A stretch of 35,164 nt of DNA, taken from positions 1 to 35,164 of the forward strand of contig JAFYYV010000038.1 of assembly GCA_017557405.1 (NCBI GenBank), given 5' to 3'. Under the pieces are notes generated by a model that was not told the DNA's origin, made no database searches, and saw only the letters and a program-made list of their open reading frames with translations. Position 1 is the first letter of the stretch. Each line of letters starts with the position of its first letter. A program made the translations under genes and the position numbers. Positions 22,540 through 32,131 of the stretch are shown here, in pieces. This DNA comes from Prevotella sp. GTDB taxonomy: Bacteria; Bacteroidota; Bacteroidia; Bacteroidales; Bacteroidaceae.

Positions 22540-23025
22540 TTAACTAAAAAGAATCGTTCCGAGCGACTTGGTGAGCCAGATGAGCACGAATATCATGAGG
22601 CAGATGCCAGCGAGCAGGGCGACCAAAACCAACGCCGCCTGCCAAGCCTTGCGGTTCACTTCGTGGGTGACAACTGGGTCGTTGTTGATGAATCCATCGA
22701 TGAGCGCCATATTCTTCACGTTGGCCTTGTGGAAGAAGTCGATGAGGTCGCCCACATAGAAGGGTATCATGCCGAGCAGGATGTCGCGCAGGGTGTTGTT
22801 GAGCACGGCCAGGGTGAGGGGGATGGAGTGCAGTCGGATGGCGCTGAAATAGACGTGGACGACCGACAAGAGGCCTGTGGCAGCATCGCCGATTCCGCCA
22901 GGCACAAGCCCCGCGAAGCCGTCGATGTTGTACCGGTCCAAGTATTGTGTGATGCGTTGCATCCACATGTAGATGCTGGACGACTTCAGTCTTTCCTTCT
23001 TGTCATTCAAAGGTTTTGAATTCAT
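22540..23025 (-). CDS. DUF4112 membrane protein
   Basis: This 161-residue protein has a central hydrophobic region and a C-terminal membrane segment (about residues 131-151). GFAGLVPGGIGDAATGLLSV, IPLTLAVLNNTLRDILLGMI and PFYVGDLIDFFHKANVKN match the DUF4112 family as I remember it. The function is unknown. It overlaps the end of the upstream polysaccharide deacetylase gene by 23 bases and is therefore probably co-transcribed and translationally coupled. It is last in its operon. Confidence 0.82.
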   Translation of the reverse strand: MNSKPLNDKKERLKSSSIYMWMQRITQYLDRYNIDGFAGLVPGGIGDAATGLLSVVHVYFSAIRLHSIPLTLAVLNNTLRDILLGMIPFYVGDLIDFFHKANVKNMALIDGFINNDPVVTHEVNRKAWQAALVLVALLAGICLMIFVLIWLTKSLGTILFS

Positions 23026-23614
23026 ATCCTTGTTCTTTCAGCCATTTGAGTGCTTCGGGAAGTGCAAAGCGAAGTTTGTCGATGCTTTTCAGGGAATCGT
23101 GGAAGGTGATGATTGAGCCGTTTCGTGCAAAGCGTTTCACGTTGTTCAGTACGTCTTCGGAGGTCATCCACTTCGAATAATCGCGTGTGACAAGGTCCCA
23201 CATGATGATTTTGTACTTCTTCGACATCCAATAATAAACACTCCGTCGCATCCAACCGTGAGGTGGACGGAACAGGTGGGTGTTGATGAGTTCGTTGGCT
23301 TTGTGGGTGTTGACGAGATAAGTGACCGTCCAATGCTTGAAGGCTCCCAGATGGTTGTAGGTGTGGTTGCCAACCTGGTGCCCTTCATCGATGATCTGCT
23401 GGAGCAGTTCGGGGTGGCGGTGCACGTTCTCGCCCACCATGAAGAAGGTGGCCTTGGCGTCAAACTCGCGAAGGGTCTTGAGGAGGAAAGGCGTGGATTC
23501 GGGGATAGGTCCGTCGTCGAACGTCAAATAGACTGCTCGCACCGACGGATCCATCCGCCAAATAGCCTTGGGGTATATCCATCGCAACCATTTGGATGGT
23601 TGTTCAATGATCAT
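23003..23614 (-). CDS. Polysaccharide deacetylase (NodB-like, CE4)
   Basis: This 203-residue protein is nearly all NodB domain. It shows TFDDGP (residues 31-36), the NHTYNH metal motif, RPPHG, a MWDLVTRDYS segment and ITFHDS, which together supply the metal-binding aspartate and histidines and the catalytic base. The family removes acetyl groups from peptidoglycan, chitin-like or other glycans. No signal peptide or membrane anchor is obvious, although the N-terminal tryptophan- and proline-rich region might associate with a membrane. It lies 19 bases after the DUF2723 protein gene and overlaps DUF4112, so the trio may act on one envelope glycan (inference). Confidence 0.9.
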   Translation of the reverse strand: MIIEQPSKWLRWIYPKAIWRMDPSVRAVYLTFDDGPIPESTPFLLKTLREFDAKATFFMVGENVHRHPELLQQIIDEGHQVGNHTYNHLGAFKHWTVTYLVNTHKANELINTHLFRPPHGWMRRSVYYWMSKKYKIIMWDLVTRDYSKWMTSEDVLNNVKRFARNGSIITFHDSLKSIDKLRFALPEALKWLKEQGYEFKTFE

Positions 23615-23633
23615 TCTTTATTGCATTCCTGCT

Positions 23634-26600
23634 TTATTCCAAACCTGGGAACTTGCCACCCTTTGCGTAGTAGAACTGGGTGTAGGCATCGAGCTCCTTT
23701 TCCATCTTCTCAACGCGCGCCTTGTCGATTCTCTCTTCAATCTGGATGAGTCTCTGCATGACGTAGAAGTGGCGGAGACAATCGGATTGCGAGGAGGCAA
23801 AGCGGCCAGAGCTGAGCGATGTGTAGTACTTCAAGTACTGAACGGAAGTCTTCCAAAGCTCATCCACAATCTTGCTGGCTTCGGCCTTCTTGCCCAACAA
23901 GGAGTAGGCGTGGGCAAGGTCGATGGAGCCGCTACGATAGTTGTGAGGCACGTTGTAGTCGGGAATCTCCTTCTGGCACTTCTCCAACACTTGCAGGGCC
24001 TTGTCGTTCTTTTCCTCGGCAATGAGGTTCATGGCGAGTGTACCCATCAGGTTGCGGTGAGTGTAGCACATGCGCATGACGGTCTCGTCGATGTAGAGGC
24101 CCTTCTGGTCGAGACCGCCATACTTATAGCGGTTCATTACGTTGTTGAAGGTCTTCTCGGTGTCGAGTTGCTTCACGCCAGGATTGGGAATCAGGTTGCC
24201 TTGCTGGTCGGTGTGGAAGGTGCTGAAGGGCGTGATGCGGTTGGCCAATCCCTCTTGCACGAAGTTCTCACCGAGGTTCATGTAGTTGTCCTGTCCGACG
24301 GTGGTAGCCACGTAGATGGGACGCACCCAGTTGGCTTGCGAGATGAGTTCGAGCATCATGAGGTCGCCCTTGTAGAGCGCGCGTTTGCCCACGAGCGAGA
24401 TGGCCATCTTGTCGGGGATGCTATCGGCGGCCATCAACATGCCACTCTTGCGCACGGCTTCCTTGTCGATGGTCACAAAGACGGTATCGGTGGGAATCAC
24501 GTGCATATCCTCGTCTTTCGAGCGCACCCAGTATTGCAAGATGTTCTTCAACTCGAAAGGCTCTTCGCCGAATTGCTTCTTGGCTTCCTCGGGATTCTGA
24601 CGGTAGAGCTCTTTCACCTGCTCCTTGAGGCTCGGCTGAACTTCCACATATTCGTTGGTACCCGAGCAGAAGTCGAGTCGGGGCCACGTGATAGGCAATG
24701 ACGGCGAATCGTAGGCAGGACGCTTCATCTGGTCGATATACCAGTCGGTTTGCAGATACGAAAGGTTGCAAACGCGGGCATCGGTGCGCACGCCTTCTAC
24801 GTCTTGGTTGTACCAGAGTGGGAAGGTGTCGTTGTCGCCGTTGGTGAAGATGATGGGGTTGCCCTCATCTTGCAAGGTCATCAGATAGTTCTGTCCGAAA
24901 TCGCGGCAGGTATAGCGACCTGAGCGATCGTGGTCATCCCATGTCTGCGAAGCCATCTGTATGGGCACAAGCAGGCAAATGGCTCCGATAGCGGCCGCCA
25001 CAATGGTTCCATGAAGCTTCAGGTATTTGCGCACGAGGTCGATGATGGCTGCCACACCGATGCCACACCAGATGGCGTAGGCGTAGAACGAACCAGCATA
25101 GGCATAGTCGCGCTCACGTGGCTGCTGGGGCGTCTGGTTCAGATAGATGACGATGGCCAGACCTGTCATGAAGAACAAGAAGAACACCACCCAGAACTGA
25201 CGGATTCCTCGACGTCCGCGCCAAGCTTGCCAGAAGAGGCCGATGAGACCGAGAATCAAAGGCAGGCAATAGAAGACGTTGTGTCCTTTGTTGTTTTTCA
25301 ACTCGTCGGGCAAGAGGCTCTGGTCGCCCAACATCTTATTGTCGATGAATGGGATACCCGAAATCCAGTTTCCATGCTCCAGTTCGCCATAGCCCTGGAT
25401 GTCGTTCTGACGACCGGCAAAGTTCCACATGAAGTAGCGCCAATACATGAAGTTGCATTGATAGGAGAGGAAGAAGCGGATGTTCTCCAATTGTGTGGGC
25501 ATCTTCACCGTCAATGGCTCGCCACAACGGTCGTAGGGCACTTCTGTTCCATCGACACCACCCATCCAATCTTCATATGCGGCTGCATGTCCGGAGTCGT
25601 ACATGCGTGGGAACAGCATGTTCTGGGCATAGACATAACGGTTCTTGTGGCTCACTACGAAGTAGGAGTCTTTCTCGTCTTGGCTGGCTTTCTCTTTGCG
25701 GCTGTAGATGGGAGCACCTTCGTTCATACGAGGACGGCAGATGTTGCCATCGACGTCCAATTTCACCTGCGAAGAGTAGGCCTGTCCATAAAGCAACGGA
25801 CGGTCGCCATATTGGTCGCGGCTCAGATAGTTGCCCAACGTGAAGATATCCTCGGGTGAGTTCTGGTCCATTGGTGGGTTGGCCGATGAACGAATCACGA
25901 TGACGGCATATGTGGAATAACCAATCATGAGCATCAACAGGCAGAGCAAGATGGTGTTCTTGACACGTGCTGTGATGAGCGGAATGGCTTTCTTATCAAC
26001 GGTCTTCGTGCGATTGAGAAGGAACCAGATGATGGCCAACACGACGATGCCGATGAAAACCGACGACCAACCATAACCATAGAAGGGGATACCCAGCATG
26101 GCGATGCTCAATATGAATGACAGGTTCTGACGGCGTTGGCTGCCACCCGTGTAGGTCTCGTAGATGGCCCAGATGACGGTGGCCACCAAGAGGATGATGT
26201 AGACGATTACACCCGTGTTGAACGGCATTCCCAACGTGTTGACAAAGAACAGTTCGAACCATCCACCCACGGTGATGATGCCTGGCACAACGCCATAGAG
26301 CACAGCTGCCACAATGATGAACGAGATGACGAGCGCCACGATGGAGCCTTTGGCTTCGATGTTGGGGAAACGGCGATAGCAGTAAACCAACACGATGGCG
26401 GGGATGCAAAGCAGGTTCAACAGGTGGACGCCGATGGAGAGGCCCGTCATATAGGCGATGAGCACCAACCAACGGTCGCTATGAGGCTCGTCGGCGTGGT
26501 CTTCCCATTTCAGGATGAGCCAGAACACGATGGCGGTGAAAGCCGAACTATAGGCGTAGACCTCACCTTCGACAGCCGAGAACCAGAAGGTGTCGGAGAA

Positions 26601-26996
26601 TGTGTAAATCAATGCGCCCACCAATCCGCTGGCTTCGATGGCAATCAACTTAGCCGTTGTCAACTCGCTCCAATCTTTCAGGATGAGTTTGCGCGTGAGA
26701 TGCGTGATGGTCCAGAAGAGGAACAAGATGGTGGTAGCTGAGAGCAGCGCGCTCATGATGTTCACCATTCGTGCCACCTGACTGGGGTCGCTGGCGAATT
26801 GTGAGAACAAGTTGGCCGTGAGCATGAAGAATGGAGCCCCCGGCGGGTGTCCCACTTCGAGTTTGTAACCTGTTGAAATAAACTCGGGGCAGTCCCAGAA
26901 GGAGGCTGTCGGTTCAATCGTGGAGCAATAGACGAAGGCTGCTACCAAGAAGGCAACCCATCCCATCACATTGTCCACTAATTTGTACTGTTTCAT
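23634..26996 (-). CDS. DUF2723 membrane protein (GT-C glycosyltransferase, GT117-type)
   Basis: This 1,120-residue protein has about a dozen membrane helices in its first half and a soluble C-terminal half. The N-terminus carries the DUF2723 signature: TASFWDCPEFISTGYKLEVG followed by HPPGAPFF, with the acidic residue of the first extracytoplasmic loop expected in GT-C enzymes. The C-terminal part (about residues 1000-1090) has short helical repeats resembling TPRs. The family is thought to transfer a sugar from a lipid carrier to an extracytoplasmic acceptor, possibly protein. The ATG at 26996 is preceded by an A-rich leader that also contains one of the 22-base arrays. It heads an operon with a deacetylase and DUF4112. 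Confidence 0.85.
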   Translation of the reverse strand: MKQYKLVDNVMGWVAFLVAAFVYCSTIEPTASFWDCPEFISTGYKLEVGHPPGAPFFMLTANLFSQFASDPSQVARMVNIMSALLSATTILFLFWTITHLTRKLILKDWSELTTAKLIAIEASGLVGALIYTFSDTFWFSAVEGEVYAYSSAFTAIVFWLILKWEDHADEPHSDRWLVLIAYMTGLSIGVHLLNLLCIPAIVLVYCYRRFPNIEAKGSIVALVISFIIVAAVLYGVVPGIITVGGWFELFFVNTLGMPFNTGVIVYIILLVATVIWAIYETYTGGSQRRQNLSFILSIAMLGIPFYGYGWSSVFIGIVVLAIIWFLLNRTKTVDKKAIPLITARVKNTILLCLLMLMIGYSTYAVIVIRSSANPPMDQNSPEDIFTLGNYLSRDQYGDRPLLYGQAYSSQVKLDVDGNICRPRMNEGAPIYSRKEKASQDEKDSYFVVSHKNRYVYAQNMLFPRMYDSGHAAAYEDWMGGVDGTEVPYDRCGEPLTVKMPTQLENIRFFLSYQCNFMYWRYFMWNFAGRQNDIQGYGELEHGNWISGIPFIDNKMLGDQSLLPDELKNNKGHNVFYCLPLILGLIGLFWQAWRGRRGIRQFWVVFFLFFMTGLAIVIYLNQTPQQPRERDYAYAGSFYAYAIWCGIGVAAIIDLVRKYLKLHGTIVAAAIGAICLLVPIQMASQTWDDHDRSGRYTCRDFGQNYLMTLQDEGNPIIFTNGDNDTFPLWYNQDVEGVRTDARVCNLSYLQTDWYIDQMKRPAYDSPSLPITWPRLDFCSGTNEYVEVQPSLKEQVKELYRQNPEEAKKQFGEEPFELKNILQYWVRSKDEDMHVIPTDTVFVTIDKEAVRKSGMLMAADSIPDKMAISLVGKRALYKGDLMMLELISQANWVRPIYVATTVGQDNYMNLGENFVQEGLANRITPFSTFHTDQQGNLIPNPGVKQLDTEKTFNNVMNRYKYGGLDQKGLYIDETVMRMCYTHRNLMGTLAMNLIAEEKNDKALQVLEKCQKEIPDYNVPHNYRSGSIDLAHAYSLLGKKAEASKIVDELWKTSVQYLKYYTSLSSGRFASSQSDCLRHFYVMQRLIQIEERIDKARVEKMEKELDAYTQFYYAKGGKFPGLE

Positions 26997-27033
26997 TGGT
27001 TCGTTTATCTATTATTTTGTTTTTGTTTCACTT

Positions 27034-27121
27034 CATTTTGTCATAGCATAGCTTTGACCGTCTCATATGCCATCTTTGACCTTGTCAAAGCATAGCTTTA
27101 ACCGACTCATTGCATAGCTTT
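27034..27121. repeat. 22-base periodic dyad array, locus 3 (four units, in a leader)
   Basis: On the minus strand four 22-base units run from 27121 down to 27034, with boundaries at 27100, 27078 and 27056. Cores include AAAGCTATGCAATGA, AAAGCTATGCTTTGA, AAAGATGGCATATGA and AAAGCTATGCTATGA. TAAAGCTATGCTTTGA is an almost clean palindrome. The array lies between the probable promoter at 27148 and the start codon at 26996, so it would be transcribed as part of the leader. Confidence 0.82.
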
Positions 27122-27147
27122 GGCAAATTTGTTTGCCATTTATCTTG

Positions 27148-27155
27148 CAAAGATA
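27148..27155 (-). promoter_or_regulatory. Probable promoter (-7 box) of the DUF2723 operon
   Basis: On the minus strand TATCTTTG (plus-strand CAAAGATA) matches TAnnTTTG. A good -33 TTTG is not visible at 18-21 bases. Transcription would start near 27142 and give a leader of about 145 bases that contains the repeat array. Confidence 0.5.
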
Positions 27156-27227
27156 ATAAAAAGATGGGAGTTGGCGGATATACAAGCCTCGTTTTTTAGA
27201 TTATATAACGTATTGATGGGTGTTCCA

Positions 27228-27680
27228 TCAGAAAATCAAGCTCATGCCGTAGATGATGAGCACGTATCGGAAGAATTTGCCGATGGTGATGCTGACGAAC
27301 GAGATGGCGAAGTTGGCGCGCATCAACCCCAATACGATGGTGATGGCGCTTCCAAGAACGGGCAGGAAAGCGAAGAATCCCATCCAAGCGCCTCTGCCCG
27401 CCATGAATCGTTCGGCTTTGGCAAGACTTTCGGGCTTCACATGCAGATAGCGTTCAATCCATTCTGGTTTTCCCAACCTACCGACTCCATAGTTGATAAG
27501 CGCCCCGAGCACATTGCCAACGGTGCCATAGATGGCCAACGTCCACGGTTCCAATCCAGCTGCCATCAAGCCCACCATCACGGCCTCGCTACTGAAAGGA
27601 AAGAAACTGCCAGCCATGAGCGAAGCCAGGAACATGCCCCAATAGCCGTAGCCGGTCAGAAAATCAATGATGGAATCCAT
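27228..27680 (-). CDS. YqaA/DedA-like (VTT domain) membrane protein
   Basis: This 150-residue protein has four hydrophobic segments and a SNARE-associated/VTT pattern: GMFLASLMAGSFFPFSSEAVMV, a GNVLGALINYGVGRLG segment, and FLPVLGSAITIVLGLMRANF with a later GKFFRYVLI. DedA-superfamily proteins are linked to membrane-lipid flipping and homeostasis; the short YqaA branch is less well understood. The ATG at 27680 was chosen because the open frame upstream is a shadow of the preceding gene. It overlaps that gene by 25 bases and ends the long minus-strand operon. Confidence 0.85.
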   Translation of the reverse strand: MDSIIDFLTGYGYWGMFLASLMAGSFFPFSSEAVMVGLMAAGLEPWTLAIYGTVGNVLGALINYGVGRLGKPEWIERYLHVKPESLAKAERFMAGRGAWMGFFAFLPVLGSAITIVLGLMRANFAISFVSITIGKFFRYVLIIYGMSLIF

Positions 27681-28591
27681 AAGTTGTAGGCGGTGATGAG
27701 CAAGACGACAATCACCATGATGATGAAGAAGATGTTGGTCAATCTTGTTCGTGTGAGGGCGATAAAATGGCCTATGAGCGGTGCGGAGTTCACAATCATG
27801 ATGTGGAGCACGCAATCATAATGCTGGGGTTGCAACACGATGAACACTATGCAACAGATGTCGATGGTGATGAAAATCTCATAGAGCATGCGTGTCCGGA
27901 TCTTGTCGTTGAAACTATGGCGGATGAAATGAATGATGCCCACCACAGAGACAATTACTAAGAAGGCGAACGTTACAATCTGATGCTCACCCACCAGCGA
28001 GTAATCGAACAATCGGGCGAATTTGGCGATGTTCGTGAAGTGTTGGATGAAAGGTGTGAAATCGTCTGTAATCACATAATAAGCCGCTATGAACCAATAG
28101 GGCGCGATGAGTCCGAGAATGGAAGCACAGAAGGTGCGGGCGCTGAATGCCAGGATGTTCACCGCCAAGAGTATCCATAGCACGGGAACAAAGAAGAATA
28201 TCTGCACGAATACCGTGCTGGCCATTCCGATGGCAAAGAAGGCATAGAACACCCAACCCGCCGCCGAGCGGTCTTGATAGGCATGAAAGAGCGACAGATA
28301 GAAAGCGATGAAACACAATCCCACAATGGCGCCAGGCATCAATGGCAACAAAAACGAGGCCATGACCGTCAGCGCCAGATAGGAGCACGAAACCATGCGG
28401 CTATAGATGCGAATGAGCGAGTTGGCGTTGTTCAGCTCGGCCATTAGCAAGGTGGAGACCACCAAGCAAATCGATTGAACCCACATCTGATGCTCGATGA
28501 AGCCAGCCGCCAAGCAAACCAACATGCCATACACGGCCGTAGAGGGCAGCGCATAACGGTTTTCCGCTATTCTATTCTGTAATCTCTTCAT
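27656..28591 (-). CDS. Multi-pass membrane protein of unknown function
   Basis: This 311-residue protein has about nine to ten predicted membrane helices and little soluble sequence. It resembles uncharacterised Bacteroidetes membrane proteins of similar size (possibly the DUF6427 group), but I cannot confirm that from motifs. One conspicuous segment is APYWFIAAYYVITDDFTPF, near residues 163-181, which might form a re-entrant or extracytoplasmic loop. It lies 24 bases after purD and overlaps the DedA-like gene by 25 bases, so it is co-transcribed with both. No function is assigned. Confidence 0.78.
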   Translation of the reverse strand: MKRLQNRIAENRYALPSTAVYGMLVCLAAGFIEHQMWVQSICLVVSTLLMAELNNANSLIRIYSRMVSCSYLALTVMASFLLPLMPGAIVGLCFIAFYLSLFHAYQDRSAAGWVFYAFFAIGMASTVFVQIFFFVPVLWILLAVNILAFSARTFCASILGLIAPYWFIAAYYVITDDFTPFIQHFTNIAKFARLFDYSLVGEHQIVTFAFLVIVSVVGIIHFIRHSFNDKIRTRMLYEIFITIDICCIVFIVLQPQHYDCVLHIMIVNSAPLIGHFIALTRTRLTNIFFIIMVIVVLLITAYNLWIPSLIF

Positions 28592-28615
28592 GTCAATGCG
28601 TTCAGAAGCCGATGA

Positions 28616-29884
28616 TTAAAGGTCGGCTCCGATATCCGAGCGGAAATATTGGTCGGTGAATTTTATCTTCTGTGCTTCAGCGAACGATTTCTTCAAAGCC
28701 TCCTCTTTGGTGGCTCCATAGCTGCTCACGGCAATCACACGACCGCCAGCGGTCACAACCTGACCATCCTTCAAGGCTGTTCCGCTATGGAAGACGATGC
28801 TGCCTTCCACGTCGTTGATGCCCGTGATGGGATAGCCTTTCTTGTAGGCTTGGGGATAACCGCCACTAACCAGCATCACACAAACGGCTGCACGCTCGTC
28901 GAAAGCAATCTCCCGCTTGTCTAAGTCGCCAGCTGCCACACCGTTGAACAAATCCACGATGTCGCTCTTCAGACGAAGCATGACGCTTTCTGTCTCTGGG
29001 TCACCCATACGACAGTTGTACTCGATGACCATCGGGTTGCCTTCCACGTTGATGAGACCGAAGAAGATGAAGCCTTTGTAGTCGATGCCCTCGGAAGCCA
29101 AACCCTCGACGGTGGGGCGGATAATGCGGTCTTCCACCTTCTGCATCCATTCTTTCGTAGCGAATGGAACAGGCGTCACACTACCCATGCCACCCGTGTT
29201 GAGGCCTGTATCGCCCTCACCGATGCGCTTGTAGTCTTTTGCTTCGGGCAGAATCTTATAGTGTTGGCCGTCGGTCAGCACAAACACAGAGCACTCGATG
29301 CCGCTCAGGAATTCCTCGATGACCACTTGCGAGGATGCGTTGCCGAACATACCGCCCAGCATCTCTTTCAATTCGCGCTTGGCTTCGTCAAGAGTGGGAA
29401 GGATGAGCACACCCTTACCGGCGCACAAACCATCGGCTTTCAGCACATAGGGAGCCTTCAATGTTTCCAAGAAGGCGAGACCTTCTTCCAGATGCTCACC
29501 GTCGAACGTCTTGTATTGGGCGGTCGGGATGTTATGGCGCATCATGAAAGCCTTGGCGAAATCTTTCGAGCCTTCGAGCACGGCACCAGCCTTCGAGGGT
29601 CCTATTACGGGGATGTTGGCGGTTTTCGGGTCGTTCTTGAATTCGTCGTAGATACCCTTCACCAAAGGGTCTTCAGGTCCTACCACCACCATATCCACAC
29701 TTTGTTCGAGCGCGAATGCTTTCAATGACTCAAAATCGTCGGCCTTGATGGCCACATTCTCACCACAATTGGCTGTTCCTGCGTTGCCAGGGGCAATGAA
29801 TAGTTTCTCAACTTGCTTGCTTTGCGCAATTTTCCACGCGAGAGCATGTTCGCGTCCCCCGCTTCCTAACAATAAGATTCTCAT
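28616..29884 (-). CDS. purD: Phosphoribosylamine--glycine ligase PurD
   Basis: This 422-residue protein starts with the PurD signature [18 protein letters not shown] and contains ATP-grasp elements: [42 protein letters not shown] and [17 protein letters not shown], in order. It catalyses the second step of de novo purine synthesis, joining glycine to phosphoribosylamine with ATP to give GAR. Length and motifs are complete. It lies 42 bases after the DPP IV-like gene and 24 bases before the membrane protein gene. The neighbourhood is functionally mixed; no purine-specific regulatory element is visible. Confidence 0.97.
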   Translation of the reverse strand: MRILLLGSGGREHALAWKIAQSKQVEKLFIAPGNAGTANCGENVAIKADDFESLKAFALEQSVDMVVVGPEDPLVKGIYDEFKNDPKTANIPVIGPSKAGAVLEGSKDFAKAFMMRHNIPTAQYKTFDGEHLEEGLAFLETLKAPYVLKADGLCAGKGVLILPTLDEAKRELKEMLGGMFGNASSQVVIEEFLSGIECSVFVLTDGQHYKILPEAKDYKRIGEGDTGLNTGGMGSVTPVPFATKEWMQKVEDRIIRPTVEGLASEGIDYKGFIFFGLINVEGNPMVIEYNCRMGDPETESVMLRLKSDIVDLFNGVAAGDLDKREIAFDERAAVCVMLVSGGYPQAYKKGYPITGINDVEGSIVFHSGTALKDGQVVTAGGRVIAVSSYGATKEEALKKSFAEAQKIKFTDQYFRSDIGADL

Positions 29885-29926
29885 GTCTTTTTACTATGTT
29901 TTAAAAAGTCGGCGATGCCGTCTTGA

Positions 29927-32131
29927 TTATTTCAGATAGTTCTCAAAGTATTGCGTGATGCGCTCATGCAGATGCACACTCTGGTGTCCGCGCATGTTGT
30001 GGGGCTCACCCGGATAGACGAAGAAATCGGGTTGGGTACCCGCTTGTATGCAGGCTTCGATGAACGACAGGCAATGTTGGGGCACCACCGTTGCATCGTT
30101 GTATCCCGTGATGATCTGGAGTTTACCCTTCAGGTTCTTGGCTTGCTTGATGAGCGAGCATTTTTCGTAGCCCTCGGGGTTGGTTTGTGGTGTGTCCATA
30201 TAGCGCTCGCCATACATCACCTCATACCATTTCCAATCGATGACAGGACCTCCAGCCACACCCACCTTGAACACCTCGGGGTGGTTGGTCATCAGGGTGA
30301 TGGTCATATAGCCACCGAAGCTCCATCCGTGTACACCCATGCGATCTTGGTCAACGTAGGGTAGCGATTTCAAGAACTCCACGCCTTTCATCTGGTCTTC
30401 CATCTCAATCTGTCCCAACTGGCGGAAAGTGGCTTGCTCAAAATCGCGTCCGCGGTTCTCTGAGCCACGATTGTCGAGGATGAAGAGCACATATCCCTTC
30501 TGAGCCATATAGGTCTCCCACAACCTGCTGCAATAGTTCCAGCGCGCATCGACGTTGTGGGCATGCGGTCCACCATAGACATAGATGACCGTGGGATATT
30601 TCTTCGATGGGTCAAAGCCGTATGGCTTCACCATCCTATAAAACAAATCGGTTTGTCCATCGGCGGCCTTGATGGTGCCACACGAGAACTCTGGCACTTG
30701 GTAGTCTTTCCAAGGATTCTCTGAGGTGTAGAGCGTCTTAGTTGACTTCGCACCCTTCTGCGTGTTTGCAACGGTATATACGCGAGGCACATCGGGTTCG
30801 CTATAGCTGTCCACCATCCACTCTCCGTTGGCAGAGAGGTCTGCCGAGTGGTATCCACGACCGTTATCGAGCAACGTGCGCTTGCCGGTCTTCACATCGA
30901 CGGCATAGATGTTGCGCTGGATGGGACTTGCTTCGTTCGAGGCGATGATGATGGATTTGCTCTTCTGGTTGAAACCAACGACTTCCATCACCACCCACTT
31001 GCCACTCGTCAGCTGCTTGATGACCTTTCCATCTTTCGCGTTGCAGAGATACAAGTGGTTATAGCCGTCGCGTTGGCTTTGCATGATGTATTTCGAAGCG
31101 TCCCAAGGGAGAAATTCGATGGGATGCAAAGGCTCCACATATTTGGGGTTGGTCTCGCGGTCGAGCTCTGCTATACGTTCTCCTGTGACGGCATTGTAGC
31201 TGATGAGTCGGCAATCGTTCTGGTCGCGATTCAACTCGAACATATAAATCGTCTGTGCGTCAGGACTCCAAGCGATGTTCGTGAAATAACGATCGGTGGG
31301 GTCTCCAGCGTTCAGATAAATCGTCTTCTTCGTCTTCAGGTCATACACGCCCACAGTCACCTTATGGCTGGTTTCGCCCGCCATCGGGTATTTGTCGGGT
31401 TCGTGCGAGGCCACCCGCGTATCAATGTTCACTTGGGGGTAATCTGAAACCATCGACTGATCCATGCGATAGAAAGCCAATTTCTGTCCATCAGGACTCC
31501 AGAATGTTCCTTTCTCGATGCCAAACTCATCGCGATGGACGCTCTGTCCATAGACAATCTCACGCGAGCCATCGGTGGAAAGTTGTGTTTTCTCACCGTT
31601 GGCGTCCAACACATAGAGGTTGTTGTCAATCAGTATGGCAGATGCCTTGCTGGCACGGCAGTGCTCCAAACGTGAACTACCCTCAACGGTCGGCAGTTGG
31701 AAGAGCGTCTTCTTCTGTTTCCAATCAACCAACATACGCTCGCTACCTGCGTTCACTTGGGCAATGGTTTGCGAGGGAGTGGGGAACTGAACGGTGAAAA
31801 GGCTGCGCACCTTCGTATGTTCGTCGATGTCGCCAATGATTTCGTTCAGGTCATCGGCGGTGAAGAGCAGGGTTTCCTTCCCGTTCTGCTTGTCAACAAG
31901 ATAGCATTCTTCCACATCGAGGCGTACCAACTGCTCACCCCACCAAGTGAAATAGCGGCTCTTGGGCACCATGTTGCGGTAGTTGGTACCGCCATAGTTG
32001 AGGTCTTCGAGTGTGAAGAGTTTGTTTTGAGCCATGAGCGAGGTTAGGGTTGAGAACGAAGTGTTTGGTGCTATTGGGGCAAGAGCGCCCAGCATGACGG
32101 CCACAAGGGCGCCTTTAATCATCGTCTTCAT
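29927..32131 (-). CDS. S9 family prolyl dipeptidyl/tripeptidyl peptidase (DPP IV-like)
   Basis: This 734-residue secreted protease opens with a signal peptide (MKTMIKGALVAVMLGALAPI) and a beta-propeller N-terminal domain, followed by an alpha/beta-hydrolase domain. The catalytic serine is in HGWSFGGYMT, the aspartate in TGYNDATVV and the histidine in PGEPHNMRGH near residue 711. It resembles the Bacteroidetes enzymes that release dipeptides or tripeptides ending in proline, such as PtpA, and feeds peptide scavenging. I chose the ATG at 32131 because the longer open frame upstream is a shadow of the methyltransferase gene. The start overlaps the methyltransferase end by 17 bases. PtpA-like tripeptidyl specificity is an inference. 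Confidence 0.9.
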   Translation of the reverse strand: MKTMIKGALVAVMLGALAPIAPNTSFSTLTSLMAQNKLFTLEDLNYGGTNYRNMVPKSRYFTWWGEQLVRLDVEECYLVDKQNGKETLLFTADDLNEIIGDIDEHTKVRSLFTVQFPTPSQTIAQVNAGSERMLVDWKQKKTLFQLPTVEGSSRLEHCRASKASAILIDNNLYVLDANGEKTQLSTDGSREIVYGQSVHRDEFGIEKGTFWSPDGQKLAFYRMDQSMVSDYPQVNIDTRVASHEPDKYPMAGETSHKVTVGVYDLKTKKTIYLNAGDPTDRYFTNIAWSPDAQTIYMFELNRDQNDCRLISYNAVTGERIAELDRETNPKYVEPLHPIEFLPWDASKYIMQSQRDGYNHLYLCNAKDGKVIKQLTSGKWVVMEVVGFNQKSKSIIIASNEASPIQRNIYAVDVKTGKRTLLDNGRGYHSADLSANGEWMVDSYSEPDVPRVYTVANTQKGAKSTKTLYTSENPWKDYQVPEFSCGTIKAADGQTDLFYRMVKPYGFDPSKKYPTVIYVYGGPHAHNVDARWNYCSRLWETYMAQKGYVLFILDNRGSENRGRDFEQATFRQLGQIEMEDQMKGVEFLKSLPYVDQDRMGVHGWSFGGYMTITLMTNHPEVFKVGVAGGPVIDWKWYEVMYGERYMDTPQTNPEGYEKCSLIKQAKNLKGKLQIITGYNDATVVPQHCLSFIEACIQAGTQPDFFVYPGEPHNMRGHQSVHLHERITQYFENYLK

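Noticed and set aside
23568-24701. Open frame of 377 codons on the plus strand
   Set aside because: It is antisense to the DUF2723 gene and has the His/Val/Leu-rich composition of a shadow frame.
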